Assembly (NCBI GenBank): GCA_037127315.1
Contig: JBBBDQ010001452.1
Coordinates: forward strand, 577,001-641,000
DNA length: 64,000 bases
Direction of reading: 5' to 3'
DNA from: Ascarosepion bandense
Lineage: Eukaryota > Mollusca > Cephalopoda > Sepiida > Sepiidae
In this document: piece after piece, positions 32,653 to 43,899 of the stretch
Layout of the letters: every line of letters begins with the position of its first letter
Position numbering within the stretch: position 1 is the stretch's first letter
Notes under the pieces: model-generated
What the model was told of the DNA's origin: nothing
The model's input: the letters and a program-made list of their open reading frames with translations, nothing else
Database searches by the model: none
Program-made: the position numbers and the translations under genes

Positions 32653-32962
32653 ACTCTGCATTGTGGTGCAGTGGATATCGACTCAGAACGACAAATCGGG
32701 GAGCCGAGTTCGAATTCCAGTTGAATTTCTCGCATTCACGTACGCACAAATACTCTTGGAAAGTGTATCCGTCTCTTCCCTCCAGTTATGGGTTAAATAA
32801 TAAAACAGTTTGGGTTCTATAGCCTTGGCTGGAAACTAGTCTACCACAGAAAACAATAACAATCTACTGCGGGATAATCTTCTGCCCAGTCAGTCACGTC
32901 TCTTTCGAGACATGATCCCCCAAAGCGTGTCATGTATGGCCCTTAACTGACTGACTGAATAG
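32653..32962 (+). mobile_element. SINE family A, near full length
   Basis: A-box TGGTGCAGTGG and B-box region are intact. It ends CTTAACTGACTGACTGAAT. It is the first part of a composite repeated at 44232-44846. Confidence 0.87.
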
Positions 32963-32994
32963 TCGGAAAGGCAATTAAAGCTTATACTGGGCAT

Positions 32995-33047
32995 AAAGTC
33001 GGGGATCGGTTTTATATTGTCATGAAGTAATAAACTAATCCTCCACT
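32995..33047. repeat. 55-bp hairpin module, copy 2
   Basis: AAAGTCGGGGATCGGTTTTA pairs with AAACTAATCCTCCACT. It lies between two SINE-A pieces. Confidence 0.7.
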
Positions 33048-33067
33048 AATTACTACTTAATAATATA

Positions 33068-33252
33068 ATACATTTCTTCCCTCTCTAGCTATGAGTCAAA
33101 TTACAGGACAGATTGGGTTCTATAGCCTTGGCTGGCAACCAGTCTACCGCAGAAAGCAATGGCAAACTACTGCGAGATAATCTTCAGCCCAGTCAGTCTT
33201 TCCAGAGATGATCGTTCAAAGCGTGTATCACGTATGGCACTTAACTGATCGT
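33068..33252 (+). mobile_element. SINE family A, 3' half only, after the hairpin module
   Basis: Starts in CTTCCCTCTCTAGCTATG and ends CACTTAACTGAT. The head is absent. The same arrangement is seen at 44655-44846. Confidence 0.8.
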
Positions 33253-33329
33253 GGCCGACAATGAAAAGTGAATAGACTACAATAACCCTAAGCTTAGAAG
33301 ATAGTGGGCTAAAACCGGTCATGCATCAA

Positions 33330-33830
33330 AATCGGAGGCAAAACCGAATATACACGGTTCAGAAATTCTGTTCTGCATTTGGTGGGATCAGTTGGGTGTA
33401 TTTTATTATGTGCTACTGAAACCGACCGAAACCATCATAGGGAATTTCTATCGAATACAACGGATGCGTTCGATCATTGAAGAAAAAACGGACGTCATAC
33501 GAGCAGAGACACTACAAAGTGATTCTGCAATATGTCAACGCTAAGTCATGCTGCAAAACGGGTGTAAACTTATTTGGAAACGGTTAAATGAGAAGTCCTA
33601 CCTAACTGGACGTATTCACCAAAGACTGCCCAGTCCGATTATCACATATTCCGATCGATGGCACATGGCCTGTTTGAGTATCACTTTCATTCATATAAAA
33701 ATACCAACAATTGGGCCGACTCGTGGTTAGCCTCAAAAGACGTGTCGTTTTTCCGACGTGGAATTCAAATGCTGCCAGAAATATGGGGAAAAGTAGTGGC
33801 TAGCGATGGATAATAAATTGTGATATGTTT
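33330..33830 (+). pseudogene. mariner transposase, C-terminal two thirds, decayed
   Basis: Reads ILFCIWWDQLGVFYYVLLKP, then TETIIGNFYRIQ. After a frameshift and a gap it reads DYHIFRSMAHGLFEYHF, SYKNTNNWADSWLASKDVSF and FFRRGIQMLPEIWGKVVASD. These are the standard mariner catalytic-domain blocks; the middle (including the second Asp) is missing. Confidence 0.85.
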
Positions 33831-33832
33831 CT

Positions 33833-33930
33833 GGAGGGAGGAAACTGATTACTACCTTTTCCATGGGTATATGTGCGTTAAGCAAGGAATTCAACTGGAA
33901 TTCGAACTCCGCTCCCTACTGCACGTCGAC
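33833..33930 (-). mobile_element. SINE family A fragment
   Basis: CAAGGAATTCAACTGGAATT and the following TCGAACTCCGCTCC are the complement of the family A B-box region. Confidence 0.7.
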
Positions 33931-34080
33931 CACGATACGATGCAAAAAAAAAAAATTTTCCTTTTCTGTCGTTGAAGCAGCTTTTCACACGTGACAAGTC
34001 GCCGTTCGACGTCTCTCGGCTTCAACTCGTACTGCACCCAATGTCCTTACTTTTAAATCATTTCTAATACTTTCAAACGT

Positions 34081-34340
34081 TTAAAACTGTTGAGTGATCA
34101 ATTCCTCATAATTCTGCAAGTTCAGCTTACACCTGACATGAGTCTTCATGAATGAATGCATCCAATTCTTCGTCTTCAAACTTTTTCGGTGCGCCAGAGC
34201 GTTCTTTATCTTCAACATCAAAATCATTATTTTTGAAGCGTCTAAACCATTCTCTGCATGTTGTTTCCGACGGAGCATGGTCGCCGTAAATCTCTATAAA
34301 AATGTTCTAAATTCGCAAAGGATAGAAATTTGTGTAGAGC
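34081..34340 (-). pseudogene. mariner transposase, N-terminal DNA-binding fragment
   Basis: The minus strand, across frameshifts, reads IYGDHAPSETTCREWFRRFK, NNDFDVEDKERSGAPKKFED and ELDAFIHEDSCQV. This is the helix-turn-helix region and linker of a mariner. It is opposite in strand to the C-terminal fragment at 33330, so they are separate or rearranged copies. Confidence 0.8.
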
Positions 34341-34667
34341 TATCATCGTTTCCGTCTTGAAGAAATATGAAAGAAGAAAAAATGGCGAGAAAAAATTTAC
34401 TAGCAAATTTACTGGGCAAATAGTGAGGAAAACGGCTTGGTAAAAATAACACACAAAGTGAATTCTGAAAGAATGAAGGAAAGTAGGTAAATACCAAACA
34501 AACCTATGCAAATGTATGGCAAAACAGCGACTAGAAGGGTTAATCAGTAAACAAACCTTGCTGGGAGCCACAAATTATCATCTGCGGTAGTAAATCACAA
34601 CTTTTTTTTCACCGACGGAAACCCTTTTCCTCTTAATTATTTTGGTAGACCCCCAGAGCCATAAGAC

Positions 34668-35177
34668 CAGAGGTTCTCAACCGGGGTACACATGGGCCCT
34701 TCTGTTCTTATCACTGACCGATGGGTGAGTAGCCAGTTCAAAAGAAAATATAAAAAAAAAATAAAGCCTAAATGAGAAGCAGATAGTAAATGATAGTCAA
34801 AAGAAATAGGTGAAAAAAACAACAAAATCAAATCCTAATTCTAAAAAAAGATCATCCAACCAGCTCTAAGGTTTTATTGTAGGGAAGGCATTGTTGGTAT
34901 ACTTAAATTTACGACACTGTAAATTGTAAAGTTTTCCTCTACTTGGTGTCAATAAAAATATAAGCTACTTGAATATTTCTCCTTGTATTAATTTAATAAA
35001 GTGTAAATCATTTTAGAAATTCCATTCTCAGTAATATGAACCATTCAAAAGTAGAATTACTCTGTGGACCACTGAAATGTTGCCGTGGACCTTCAATTCA
35101 TAATTTTTGTGTGTGGACCCCCAGCAATATTACATGGACCCCCAAGATCATTGCAGACCCCGGTTGAGAACTACTAG
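34668..35177. mobile_element. hAT-like MITE
   Basis: The inverted ends are CAGAGGTTCTCAACCGGGGT and its near complement ACCCCGGTTGAGAACTACTA. Subterminal GGACCCCC repeats are present. I could not find a clean 8-bp target duplication. Interior AT-rich, non-coding. Confidence 0.75.
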
Positions 35178-35179
35178 TT

Positions 35180-35575
35180 TACGGCCTGAAGAGAAACCAC
35201 ACATAGGAGAAAGAGAAGAAACGTCATTCTCCGGCAGGCGTAGTAAAAATGTTGATAAGTATGTCGAATGTGAATCGCAAATGCATAAAGCTGACCTACA
35301 ATGAACAGGCATTTTGTGCTGACAGAGCAGGATTTTATAATTTGCCTTTAGATGTTGTTATTTCAAGCGGAGAGACGTGAACATTTAGTCGCGAGAAAAT
35401 GGCTATCTTGCATGCAAAAAGACAGTGTAACACTGTGCCGATTAGGGTGGCCATAAAACATTAGCGATATCGAAATAACTTTGTCACAAACCTTTTGGAG
35501 AAATATTATTTAGCAATAACAGACAGTAGCTGTACACCAAAAAACAGGTTGTATTGGATAATTTATCTATCTACA
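35180..35575. other. unassigned sequence
   Basis: No element recognised. Confidence 0.4.
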
Positions 35576-35579
35576 TCCT

Positions 35580-35580
35580 C

Positions 35581-35660
<80 letters not shown>

Positions 35661-35775
35661 GGGGCGTTACTTACATAATATCATAAGGTTTTTTTTTTCA
35701 TCCCAAAATTCTAGCGTTGACCTATATCCGTAAAATAAACGTAAGAAATATCTATATTCAGTAGTCAGGGTTTAT

Positions 35776-35829
<54 letters not shown>

Positions 35830-35945
35830 CTATATTCCAGTTTATTCATCTATCTTTACTATCTCTATTTCTCTATTTCAGCCTAGTATGTCTCTCTCTC
35901 TCCCTCTCTTTCTCTCTCTCTCTCTATATATATATATATAATAAA
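35580..35945. repeat. (TC)n(TA)n, (CA)n and (TC)n microsatellites
   Basis: TC/TA at 35584-35658, CA at 35779-35823 and TC/TA at 35890-35940. Confidence 0.93.
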
Positions 35946-36101
35946 ATTATTTTTATGTATGTTATATATGTGTAAAAATTCTCATTATCATGTATACAAC
36001 ATGTAAATATAAAATATAAAAATGGTCACTAAAGTTAACACCCCGGGGTGTTAATCGGTTTCATGCTTGAATGTACGCTTCAGACTATATATATATATAT
36101 A

Positions 36102-36491
36102 TATACACTATCGGCCATAATTATTAGGCCACCCCAGTGTTTTAAGAAATGATGTATTTCATACTATTTTTTGTATTTATTGCCAAGTGAATAATTGTAA
36201 ATGAAAATAGAATGGTTCTTTTGTTAATATATGCACAATAACATGTACATCAAAAGAATTCTTAAATATATAATAATTACCTCTATTGCAGTTTCATCAA
36301 TGAAAGAATGAAGAAAATTTAGGGTGATACGGACGAGTTCATCTTTGCTTCCTTGCCTTGTAAAATTTTGCAAAGTAATAATAGCAAAAGAACCATTCTA
36401 TTTTCATTTAAAAATTATCCACGTAAAAATAGGATGAAATACATAATTTCTTTTAAAAATAGGGTTGGCCTAATGATTATGACCGGTAGTG

Positions 36492-36494
<3 letters not shown>
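36102..36494. mobile_element. Tc1/mariner-type MITE with long inverted ends
   Basis: CACTATCGGCCATAATTATTAGGCCACCC (first 20: CACTATCGGCCATAATTATT) is inverted at the right as GGTTGGCCTAATGATTATGA followed by CCGGTAGTGTG. The inner parts, such as AAAATAGAATGGTTCTTTTG, are also inverted, giving arms of about 120 bp. Both ends abut (TA)n, consistent with a TA target. No transposase frame. Confidence 0.85.

Positions 36495-36495
<1 letters not shown>

Positions 36496-36548
<53 letters not shown>
36496..36548. repeat. (TA)n microsatellite
   Basis: Pure TA run at the right edge of the MITE. Confidence 0.96.
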
Positions 36549-36550
<2 letters not shown>

Positions 36551-36554
36551 CTGT

Positions 36555-36965
36555 AGAAACCGATACGCGAGTGGCATTCTTTGTTTCAGAGGCTGCTTTT
36601 ATGTTTTGTTTCTGGTCTGTCGGAGCTGTCATTTTGCTTTCTGCGAACCCGCCTCTCCATGGCGACTTGTGTCAGTTGCTCCTCCCCTGCTTTGAGTTGT
36701 TGGGCCAAGGTTCCTCTCCATTTGGTCCGGCTGACTGCTTATCTCTCCCATGACCCCATGTTGATGCCCACAGGTTTCATATCGCGTTTTATGGTGCCAC
36801 AATACTGCTGTTGTGGGTGCCCAGTGGTTCTTCTTGCAGAGTCCAGCTCTCCATACAGGAGATCTTGTGGAATGCGACCGTCTTTTGAATGAACCCCGTA
36901 ATAATGATACTTTTCTAAATTAAAAAAAAAGTGTTTCACTTTCTTATGAAAATTCAACGCCAATC
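36555..36965 (-). mobile_element. RTE-type LINE, C-terminal end
   Basis: The minus frame reads HSKDGRIPQDLLYGELDSAR, RTTGHPQQQYCGTIKRDMKP, VGINMGSWER and, after a shift, ATDTSRHGEAGSQKAK-like text to RIGFYSH. This is the C-terminal region the 9.2-11.4 kb copy lacks. Confidence 0.8.
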
Positions 36966-37149
36966 GTTATCTTCTGGTCCTTTTCATTCTCAGTAATCCC
37001 TTGCATATTAATGACCTTTTGACCTTATTTGGGGTTAAATTCATTATTGAAAAAAGTAAGAATGTGTTTTAAACTTATATTTTGCGGCTTCTTTGAAATT
37101 ATGTGAATTTTTTATGTGTACATATTCTTGATATTGATATTCTCAGCTG

Positions 37150-37400
37150 TTTAAATGTTGCACAAGGCCGAAAATATGGGGCACCCTGATCACTACTTAG
37201 TTGTAATAGGTTCTAGTGAGACAAAATTACTCACCATTACGCCACGCAGAAGTGTCCAAATAATTTTCTAAACACAGCTTAGATTTCGTAGAAGGCAAAA
37301 AATATGGTTCACCTAGTGAGGATCGAACTCATTTCTCGATTGCAATAATTCTAGCGAGACAAGATTGCTAAATATTACAACATGACGAGGTGCCCCGCGA
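37150..37400 (-). mobile_element. SINE-like dimer, family C
   Basis: The antisense dimer holds GCACAAGGCCGAAAATATGG, then AGTTGTAATAGGTTCTAGTGAGAC and a second unit with GTGAGGATCGAACTCATTTC (a B-box-like complement). The second unit ends GAGGTGCCCC. Confidence 0.65.
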
Positions 37401-37404
37401 TATT

Positions 37405-38030
37405 GAGGTAATATGAATTGAAAAAATTGGAAAAAAGTTATTCAATGGAGAGGTGCGTGTCTGTAGAAAACCAAATCCACCCCATCCTGCATATAGTGAT
37501 AAAGTACATCAAGCAACAAGACCACTGATCGGGGTGGTTTTGTGGAGCGTACAGCCACCTTTTAATTGTCGTTACCAGGTTCATCCTGACCCGATGTGGT
37601 AGCGCCCATTGGGGTCTCAACTATGGGCAAATATTTAATTCCCTCCAAAAGACTGAGGTCAAAACACTATCAAAGTATAAAGATACATTTTTACAGTAAA
37701 AACACCTAATTTTTCATAGTTTAGAGAAAATTCTCAAAACTCGCAAGAAAATTACATTTTTGGCATTAAATGACCTACAAGTACTTGATATGCCGTTATA
37801 CAAATAAACAAACAAATCAAACAAACCAGCCATATCCACCACCGCTGCCAATGGTCTGTGTTTTATGTAGATAGAAAAATCTGAATTCCGGATGCTGGTG
37901 TTTACTTTACAATTTCACACCATATGGAAATTTGGTGTTATACAGTCTTCTAGCTCTTCTCGATCATCAGCCAAGAGTTACAGATATCAACATGGCCTTA
38001 TTCAAAACCCCATTTCTAGCCTTTCTTATT
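37405..38030. other. unassigned sequence with a small LINE-like patch
   Basis: At 37910-37990 a frame reads HTIWKFGVIQSSSSSRSS, resembling the HIW.GAIQSS segment of family 3 LINEs. The rest is not recognised. Confidence 0.35.
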
Positions 38031-38035
38031 TCATG

Positions 38036-38617
38036 TGCCGTATTCTTTCAGGGCGTAGGTGTTCATGGTCCTCCACATCTTCTTATCCTTTGTAGTTCTT
38101 AATAACTTTTGTTTTGATATTTCTCTTAAGCCCTGCTCTGCTATCATTTTGCTTGAGCCCATCAACTATGTTACGCGTTGTTTTCCCTTGTCTCTTTTTC
38201 CTTCTATCATTCCACTGAGAATCGGATTCTCCAATCCCTCCTTCCTCATTACGTATTCCAGAAACTTCAACTGTCTTCTCCTGATATTAAGTTTCCTTTT
38301 TGTTTGTATTCTCCCCAAACCATGTCGTTTGGTTCTTGGTATTCTCAGCATCCTTCTGTAGAACCACATTTCAGTTGCGTTGAGGTTTTCCTTTATATTT
38401 GAGGATGAGATGAATAGTTTTTCTTTTGCTTTATTTTGAATTTAATTTCCTTGTTCTGTCAAGAAAAGCCGATAAGTCTAATGATGAATATGGGGGTGTC
38501 GTGGTAATGAGTAAAAAAATGTTGCAAACTTACCCAAATATTTTTATTTTGTGTGCCCTTCAGGACATAGGCGATTATGCACCTCCGCATCTTCCTGTCC
38601 CTGGTAGATCTTAATAA
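38036..38617 (-). mobile_element. RTE-like family 1 LINE, C-terminal part, interrupted by Helitron 2
   Basis: The minus strand at 38369-38166 reads MWFYRRMLRIPRTK, RRRQLKFLEYVMRKEGLENP and GMIEGKRDKGKQR. At 38617-38535 it reads RSTRDRKMRRCIIAYVLKG, the extreme C-terminus. The pieces are out of order with respect to one simple copy, so two fragments are likely. Confidence 0.75.
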
Positions 38618-38643
38618 TCTAAAATTATTTATAAATGGAACTT

Positions 38644-38700
<57 letters not shown>

Positions 38701-39048
38701 CTGTGTGTGTGTGTCCGTTACCTATAGACTCCGAAACGGCTGAACCAATTTTCTTGAAAATTTATACAGTTGTACTATAAGCTTCTGCCAGTGTTCTTAG
38801 CTGGGTTTTGTGTCGAGGTAACCCCCGATAAATATCGAAAATCGATAATCGAAAAAAACGGGTTATAGAAGGAGTGGTCCGATTTTAATCAAATTGGATA
38901 CCCTCATAGACAAAGACATAAGAAACGATATTCAGAAGTTTCAAGGTTGCAGTTCTTACATAGTGCAGAAAATCGATAATATATGTATATAAAAGGCAAG
39001 ATGTTTGTGTGTGTGTCTGTTTATCTGCCTGTATTTTTTTTTTCAGCC
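38618..39048 (+). mobile_element. Helitron-like element 2, 3'-truncated
   Basis: Starts TCTAAAATTATTTATAAATG after A. Contains the shared block CCGTTACCTATAGACTCCGA, the short (TA) and GGCAAGATGTTTGTGTGTG. It stops near the TTTTTTTTTCAGCC block, where other copies continue for about 330 bp. Confidence 0.8.
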
Positions 39049-39049
39049 G

Positions 39050-39950
39050 TTACAGACATATAGGCAGATTGTTCAGCATTCGATGCCATACAGGAAGAAA
39101 CTCTTCTGACCCTTAATACTCTGCGTAATTTTTGGAATGTAACTTTGGCCATCCCAGTACGTCTTTAGATCCTAGTGTTTACCATTCTTTCTTCTGTTAG
39201 AACACTTCACAGAAAAGTTTTAATTCCAGTCGACGTTAACTCTGGAACATTAACCAACAATTAAAGTTACACCACTACTAGCAATTAGTATATCATACCC
39301 GATTTTGAAAATATCAAAAAATAAAAAATATAAATCTTTATTTGAAACCTTTTACATGCAGGCAATTCAAAATTTGTACTTTGAGATAACATTAATAGGA
39401 ACTGAAAAACATATTACTTAAGTAGGAAAATCAGGGACTGAAAATTTAATTAAATTGTAATTAAAATGGCATCATTTGCGCTGGGTACCATGTACCCATG
39501 GTTAATGTTCTTGGGTTAAACCCATATGTGTAATTCTAAGATAATTTCGAGTTTTATTACGAAATGAAACATTTCGAAGTATTTATGATTTTGATCGAGG
39601 GTTTCTTTCATCTTAATTTCAATTACTTTTCATTGCATCTACCCCCCTCCCTCATTCTACAGCTGTTAATAATCATGATGTTATCTTGATTTCTTAATTA
39701 TATACTGCTTTAGTAACTCTTATTCATTTTTGACAAATATTTCTTTCATCTCAGTCTCAATTGCTTTCTAGGGCAAGTACGCAGCTCACCATTTTACAGC
39801 CTTTGATAACGATTATCATTTTATTTTTACCTCAATCGTGAAAACTAGCCGTCAATGTAAATGAAGTATTTATGCATTTGTTTAACAAAAATTTCAGTAA
39901 GAATCTATAGTAAATTAATTTCCAATGTATTTTTATATATGCTTTATATA
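39050..39950. other. unassigned AT-rich sequence
   Basis: ATTTCTTTCATCTCA.T.TCAATTGCTTT occurs twice, near 39605 and 39745, so an old short duplication is present. No gene. Confidence 0.4.
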
Positions 39951-39954
39951 GTAG

Positions 39955-40430
39955 AGCTTCTTGACAAAATCCAGAGTAAAATCTGCAATGTTAACAGTCC
40001 TGACCTAGCACCTCAGCTTCCGTCAATTTCCCAGTACCTTCAAGTACTTTTTGCTGTGCCTTTTATGTAAATATTTTTAAATAATTGTTCTGATAATCTT
40101 TCCTTTTTAATACTTCGACTTGACGAATTTAAGCGTAGCACTAGATTGGCTGCTAGGTCTTTTCATTTGAGAGCTGAAACGGCTAGATGTAACCGTAAGT
40201 TCTTTGCTAATAATTTCTTCTCTTGCACTTCTCACTTGTGGAAGTCAATTTCCGGCCTCTTTCGTTCCAGTCAACTCTGATCATTAAAAGAATATTGTCT
40301 TCTTAATTTCTGTTAATTTATTTTTCTCTCTTTATAATAATATTTTTCATATATTCTTTTACACTCAGTAACCACTTGTGACATAGTGGCTTTATTGCCT
40401 TAGTTGGGTTGAAATTATATAAAAATGTGG
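39955..40430 (+). mobile_element. CR1/jockey-like LINE 3' fragment, divergent
   Basis: Reads LLDKIQSKICNVNSPDLAPQ, a frameshifted STRLAARSFHLRAETARCNR, and NNFFSCTSHLWKSI. It ends GGTTGAAATTATAT. AT-richer than other copies. Confidence 0.7.
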
Positions 40431-40434
40431 TTTT

Positions 40435-40950
40435 CGTATTTACTGCGTCCCTTTATACATTTATCATGAAAGCAATGAATGTTTTAGTGAATTTGTTTAA
40501 TAAATTAGTTTTATTGCATTTGTATAATAAAATAATTTCCAATGAATTTCTATATAAGCTTTTAACATCTGTTGTTATTCTCTCTATATAATTTGTTGTT
40601 ATTCTCTCTATATAATCCTCATAGCGAATGAAAGTTTGATGCATTGGTTTAATAAATAATTCTAATAGCTACAGGAAAATACTTTTTAATGAATTATATA
40701 TACTTTTAATATTTACTGTGTCCTTATATACGCCCTCATTGCAGAGTTATGAAACTTTTAGGAGAAACTTATAAAACAACTATAATGCATTTCTATAGTA
40801 AAATAATTTCAATCGATTTCATTATATGGTTTTAGTCTTTGTTGTTTTATTCTATGTGTAATCGTTAAGGTGGATTACATTTTTGGGCGAAATGGTTTAA
40901 TAAATTTTGCTAGGGACCTCAATGACTAATAAAATCTCAATCATAAGAAA
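40435..40950. other. AT-rich spacer with short internal repeats
   Basis: GTTGTTATTCTCTCTATATAAT is duplicated near 40570-40615, given here as GTTGTTATTCTCTCTATATA. AATTT.TATA..CTTTTAA..T motifs recur. No gene. Confidence 0.4.
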
Positions 40951-40954
40951 GTTC

Positions 40955-41495
40955 ACATTTTTCTCGGGGTTCTTGACAAAATCCAACGGAGAATCTGAAA
41001 GCTCGGTTGCAGTCACTCTCTCACCGTCGTGTTGTGGCTTCCCTGTGCCTCTTCTACAAATACTTTCCAGACTTCTGCTCTAATGAACTTAGTTCTCTGG
41101 TGCTCCCTATGTATTCTACTAGACTAGCAATTAGGTCCCACACTTTTACAGTGAAACCGATAAAAAGTAAGGTCAACTTCTACTCTACAGCTTCTTTTCT
41201 CGCACTTCCCGCCTGTGGAATTCCCTTCCTTATACTTGATTTCCCGACAGCTGCAATCTCCAGGAATTTAAATGTAAGGTCAATAGTCATCTCCTATCTC
41301 ACTGACTCGCATCCTTTCTCTTAAGTTCTTTCCTTCATCCACTTCACCCCGTCACACCAATATTCTCATCCTTCCATTACCATCCTCACGACATCTCCTA
41401 TAACCTACCCTTCTTTCTCATCACTTTCCTCTATGTAACCCCCTGCGCAAAAGTGGCAGTAAAACTGCCTTACTTGGGATGAAATGATTAAAATA
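40955..41495 (+). mobile_element. CR1/jockey-like LINE (family 2), 3' copy
   Basis: Reads QSLSHRRVVASLCLFYKYFP, STRLAIRSHTFTVKPIKSK and FLALPACGIPFLILDF in shifted frames. The tail has CCTGCGCAAAAGTGGCAGTA and ends GATGAAATGATTAAAA. Confidence 0.82.
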
Positions 41496-41504
41496 TTGCC
41501 TCCT

Positions 41505-41650
41505 TCTACTGAGGTATAGCTCAGAGGTATAATCGCCGACTGATGCCAGTTCGGTCGAGTTTCAATACTGGGTAAAAAGAAATCGGATGTTTAACCGTAC
41601 TGATGAGCTGTGATACAGCGAAAACAGATCTGTCTGCGGATGACTATATG
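41505..41650 (+). mobile_element. SINE family B
   Basis: A-box-like TAGCTCAGAGGTATAATCGC, B-box-like GAGTTTCAATACTGGG and the conserved CTGATGAGCTGTGATACAGC...GGATGAC end. The (TA)n tail is minimal here. Confidence 0.83.
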
Positions 41651-41780
41651 TTTTGGCCCTTCCTCGTAGTCCAACTGCTTGTTCGTGACAAAAGCAAGGA
41701 CATTCTCTTCCAGAGCCTATTCTCCATATTGACGAATTGGCTAATTTTATTTGATTAGTCGGTTGCTTTCAACATAAACC
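41650..41780 (+). repeat. dispersed repeat D, copy 1
   Basis: Contains GCTTGTTCGTGACAAAAGCA and, after CTCTTCCAGAGCCTA, TTGATTAGTCGGTTGC. A second copy is at 43900-44045. Class unknown; it lies between the SINE-B and 5S modules here. Confidence 0.65.
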
Positions 41781-41781
41781 G

Positions 41782-41889
41782 GCTTACGGTCATATCACGT
41801 AGAATACACCGGTTCTCGCTTGATCACCAAAGTTGAGCCTGGTCAGTACTTAGACGGGTGACCGCTTGGGAATACCAGGTGCTGTAAGC
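41782..41889 (+). pseudogene. 5S rRNA-derived sequence with internal deletion
   Basis: 108 nt against the usual 119-120. Ends GCTTAC and GTAAGC pair as helix I. CATATCACGTAGAATACACC, GGTTCTCGCTTGATCACC and CAGTACTTAGACGGGTGACC match the 5S core, including the polymerase III C-box. About 11 nt after AAAGTTGAGC (A-box end) are missing. A TTT follows at 41891. It is single-copy here and joined to a SINE-A head, so it is a 5S-derived retroelement part or pseudogene. Confidence 0.85.
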
Positions 41890-41895
41890 GTTTAG

Positions 41896-42032
41896 TGACG
41901 GATGTGCGTTGTGGTTCAGTGGATATCGGCTCGGAAAGAGAAATCGGTGAGCCGAGTTCGAATTCCAGTTAAGCACTGGTACCCTTGGGAAATTAATCTG
42001 TTCCTTCCCTCCAGTTATGGGTTAAATAACAG
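41896..42032 (+). mobile_element. SINE family A head, directly after the 5S module
   Basis: GGATGTGCGTTGTGGTTCAG through CGAGTTCGAATTCCAG to ATGGGTTAAATAACAGGG; the 3' half is missing. Confidence 0.82.
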
Positions 42033-42039
42033 GGTAGGA

Positions 42040-42555
42040 CTTGGGAACCCTGCCCTTAAAAACAAATCCCAATGAATCTTGATACTCGAAAAGAAAAATG
42101 TATTACTAGACACAAACACTTATATAAAAACAACAATACATTGTTAAAAGAAAAAGGTATTACCAGCAATAAATAAATAAAAATTAGTTGGCAATAAATG
42201 ACCCGCCGGGGTAGATATTCCATAAAAACAAAACAACAAACCAATCAGCATAAACCGAAATAAAGTAGATATCTTTTGTATTAAATACATTGAATGGTAA
42301 ATATATCCAAACCAGAATTGTAATTATGAATCATCGCAAGCAAAATATGCAGTTTTGTTTTTGTTTTTTACTGTATTAAATAAGTAAAAAATGTGGAAAA
42401 ATTCTAAAATATTACAAAAAATGCTACTCAATGAAGAAAATTTGTTACACCATTTGTCGGATTATAACTAATAAAAACAAAAATTAGATAAAAGTATATC
42501 GCACACCATTATAGTACTGGGTACAAATAATAAGACAAAACTAAAAGTTATACTA
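42040..42555. other. unassigned AT-rich sequence
   Basis: No element recognised. Confidence 0.4.
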
Positions 42556-42557
42556 AA

Positions 42558-42810
42558 AGTCAGTCAGACAGTCAGTTAAGTCTCATACATTGTACACGCT
42601 TGGGCGATCATGTCTCGAAAGAGACATGAATGACTGGGAAGAAGATTATCCTGCAGTAGGTTGCTATTACTTTCTGCGGTAGACTGGTTGCCAAGACTAT
42701 TGAAGCCAGTCTGTCCTCTCATTTGACCCATAGCTTGAGGGCAGAGACAGATTAATGTCTTTCCACTGCACTACTTCCATAGATATCCACTACAACACAA
42801 TGCACATTCG
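42558..42810 (-). mobile_element. SINE family A, 5' part missing
   Basis: CAGTCAGTTAAGTCTCATAC to CATCTCGAAAGAGACATG-type hairpin and GGTTGCTATTACTTTCTGCG; an internal deletion removes the body near 42765. Confidence 0.8.
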
Positions 42811-43073
42811 TAGACTAAAACTACCTAACTGTATATTACATCATAATATAGCTAAACTATACAGTATAATTTTCTCTTTGAAGCAAATAAGGGTCTTATT
42901 TGATGAAAGAATCATTTTGCAATCATGTGCTTGTGCCTTGCATCTTGCCTATATGCAATTTGTAAAGCTTAAGTAAATTATAAATTTTAGAAGATGGTCT
43001 TAAATTATTAAAAACCTTATAAGACTTTCACTAATAAGATCAGTCAGTTAATTGTCATACGTGATACACGCAT

Positions 43074-43302
43074 GGATGTGCGTTGTGATGCAGCAGATAT
43101 CGACTCGAAACGACAAATCGGGGTGCCGAGTTCGAATTCCAGTTGAATTCCTTACATTCATCGACGTACAAATACCCTTGGGAAAGGTATTAATCCGTCT
43201 CTTCCCTCCAGTTATAGATTAAACAATAGGACAGATTGGGTTCTATAGCCTTGCCTGGCAGCCATTCTACCGCAGAAAGCAAAGGCAACCTACTGTAGTC
43301 AT
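43074..43302 (+). mobile_element. SINE family A, 3'-truncated
   Basis: GGATGTGCGTTGTGATGCAG to AAAGCAAAGGCAACCTACTG. A short opposite-strand SINE-A tail (43042-43073) precedes it. Confidence 0.82.
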
Positions 43303-43351
43303 TCAATAGAGGTCAATACTAGGGCTCCAAAACCTGCCCTACTGTTACGCA

Positions 43352-43468
43352 GCTTACACAACCTGCCGCTTTCCCAGTCGTCGTCTAGCTGAGTACTGAC
43401 CAGACGCAAAGTTGCTTCGATGATCGAACGAGGACCGGTTTTTTCAAAGTGATATCACGGTACGGACT
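43352..43468 (-). pseudogene. 5S rRNA-like sequence, about full length, diverged
   Basis: The minus strand has GTCCGTACCGTGATATCACT, ACCGGTCCTCGTTCGATCAT and CTGGTCAGTACTCAGCTAGA, and ends GGTTGTGTAAGC. Length is 117 nt, but the C-box region (TAGACGACGACTGGGAAAGC) is degraded and helix I no longer pairs well. Confidence 0.7.
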
Positions 43469-43562
43469 TAGAATCACCACGTGTTCTGTAGCCTTGGCAA
43501 CAATGGGGTTTTCAGACGCAGCCCAAACCTCTCAAGTCTGGTTTGAATCCTGAGTTTTCCAT

Positions 43563-43735
43563 TTCGTAGACTGGTTGCCAACCAAGGCTGTAGGGCACAA
43601 TCTGTTCTGCTATTTTTACACGTAGCTGGTGCGAGGGAGATGGATTTATACTATTTCTAAAAGTATTAGCACTTCAGTGAATCTTATGAATTCAACTAGA
43701 ATTCGAACTCGGTTCTCCGATTCGTCGAGCCGCTA
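43563..43735 (-). mobile_element. SINE family A, partial
   Basis: GTAGACTGGTTGCCAACCAA to AATTCGAACTCGGTTCTCCG; both ends missing. Confidence 0.75.
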
Positions 43736-43899
43736 TATACTACTTCACCTGGCCTCCTATTTTGATAGGGCCGTAAATGTTTCGCCAAAAATCGTCCCTG
43801 GGGAAAAACTGAAGAAAAAAATCCCAGATTTTAAGGCATCGAGTCATATAATATTGAAACACCGGTTTTTTTATATGAACAGCCATAAAATCCACATTT

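Noticed and set aside
35165..35304. C2H2 zinc-finger linker-like text (EEKPH...TSFSG)
   Set aside because: Only a few residues match and no Cys/His pattern is present; the region borders a hAT MITE.
36030..36090. CTGAAG...GAAAC plus a 20-bp palindrome on minus, hammerhead-like
   Set aside because: Core has C at position 9, and no consistent stem III with a UH cleavage site could be built.
41782..41889. Functional 5S rRNA gene
   Set aside because: About 11 nt are missing between A-box and C-box, and it is a single copy fused to a SINE, not a tandem 5S cluster.
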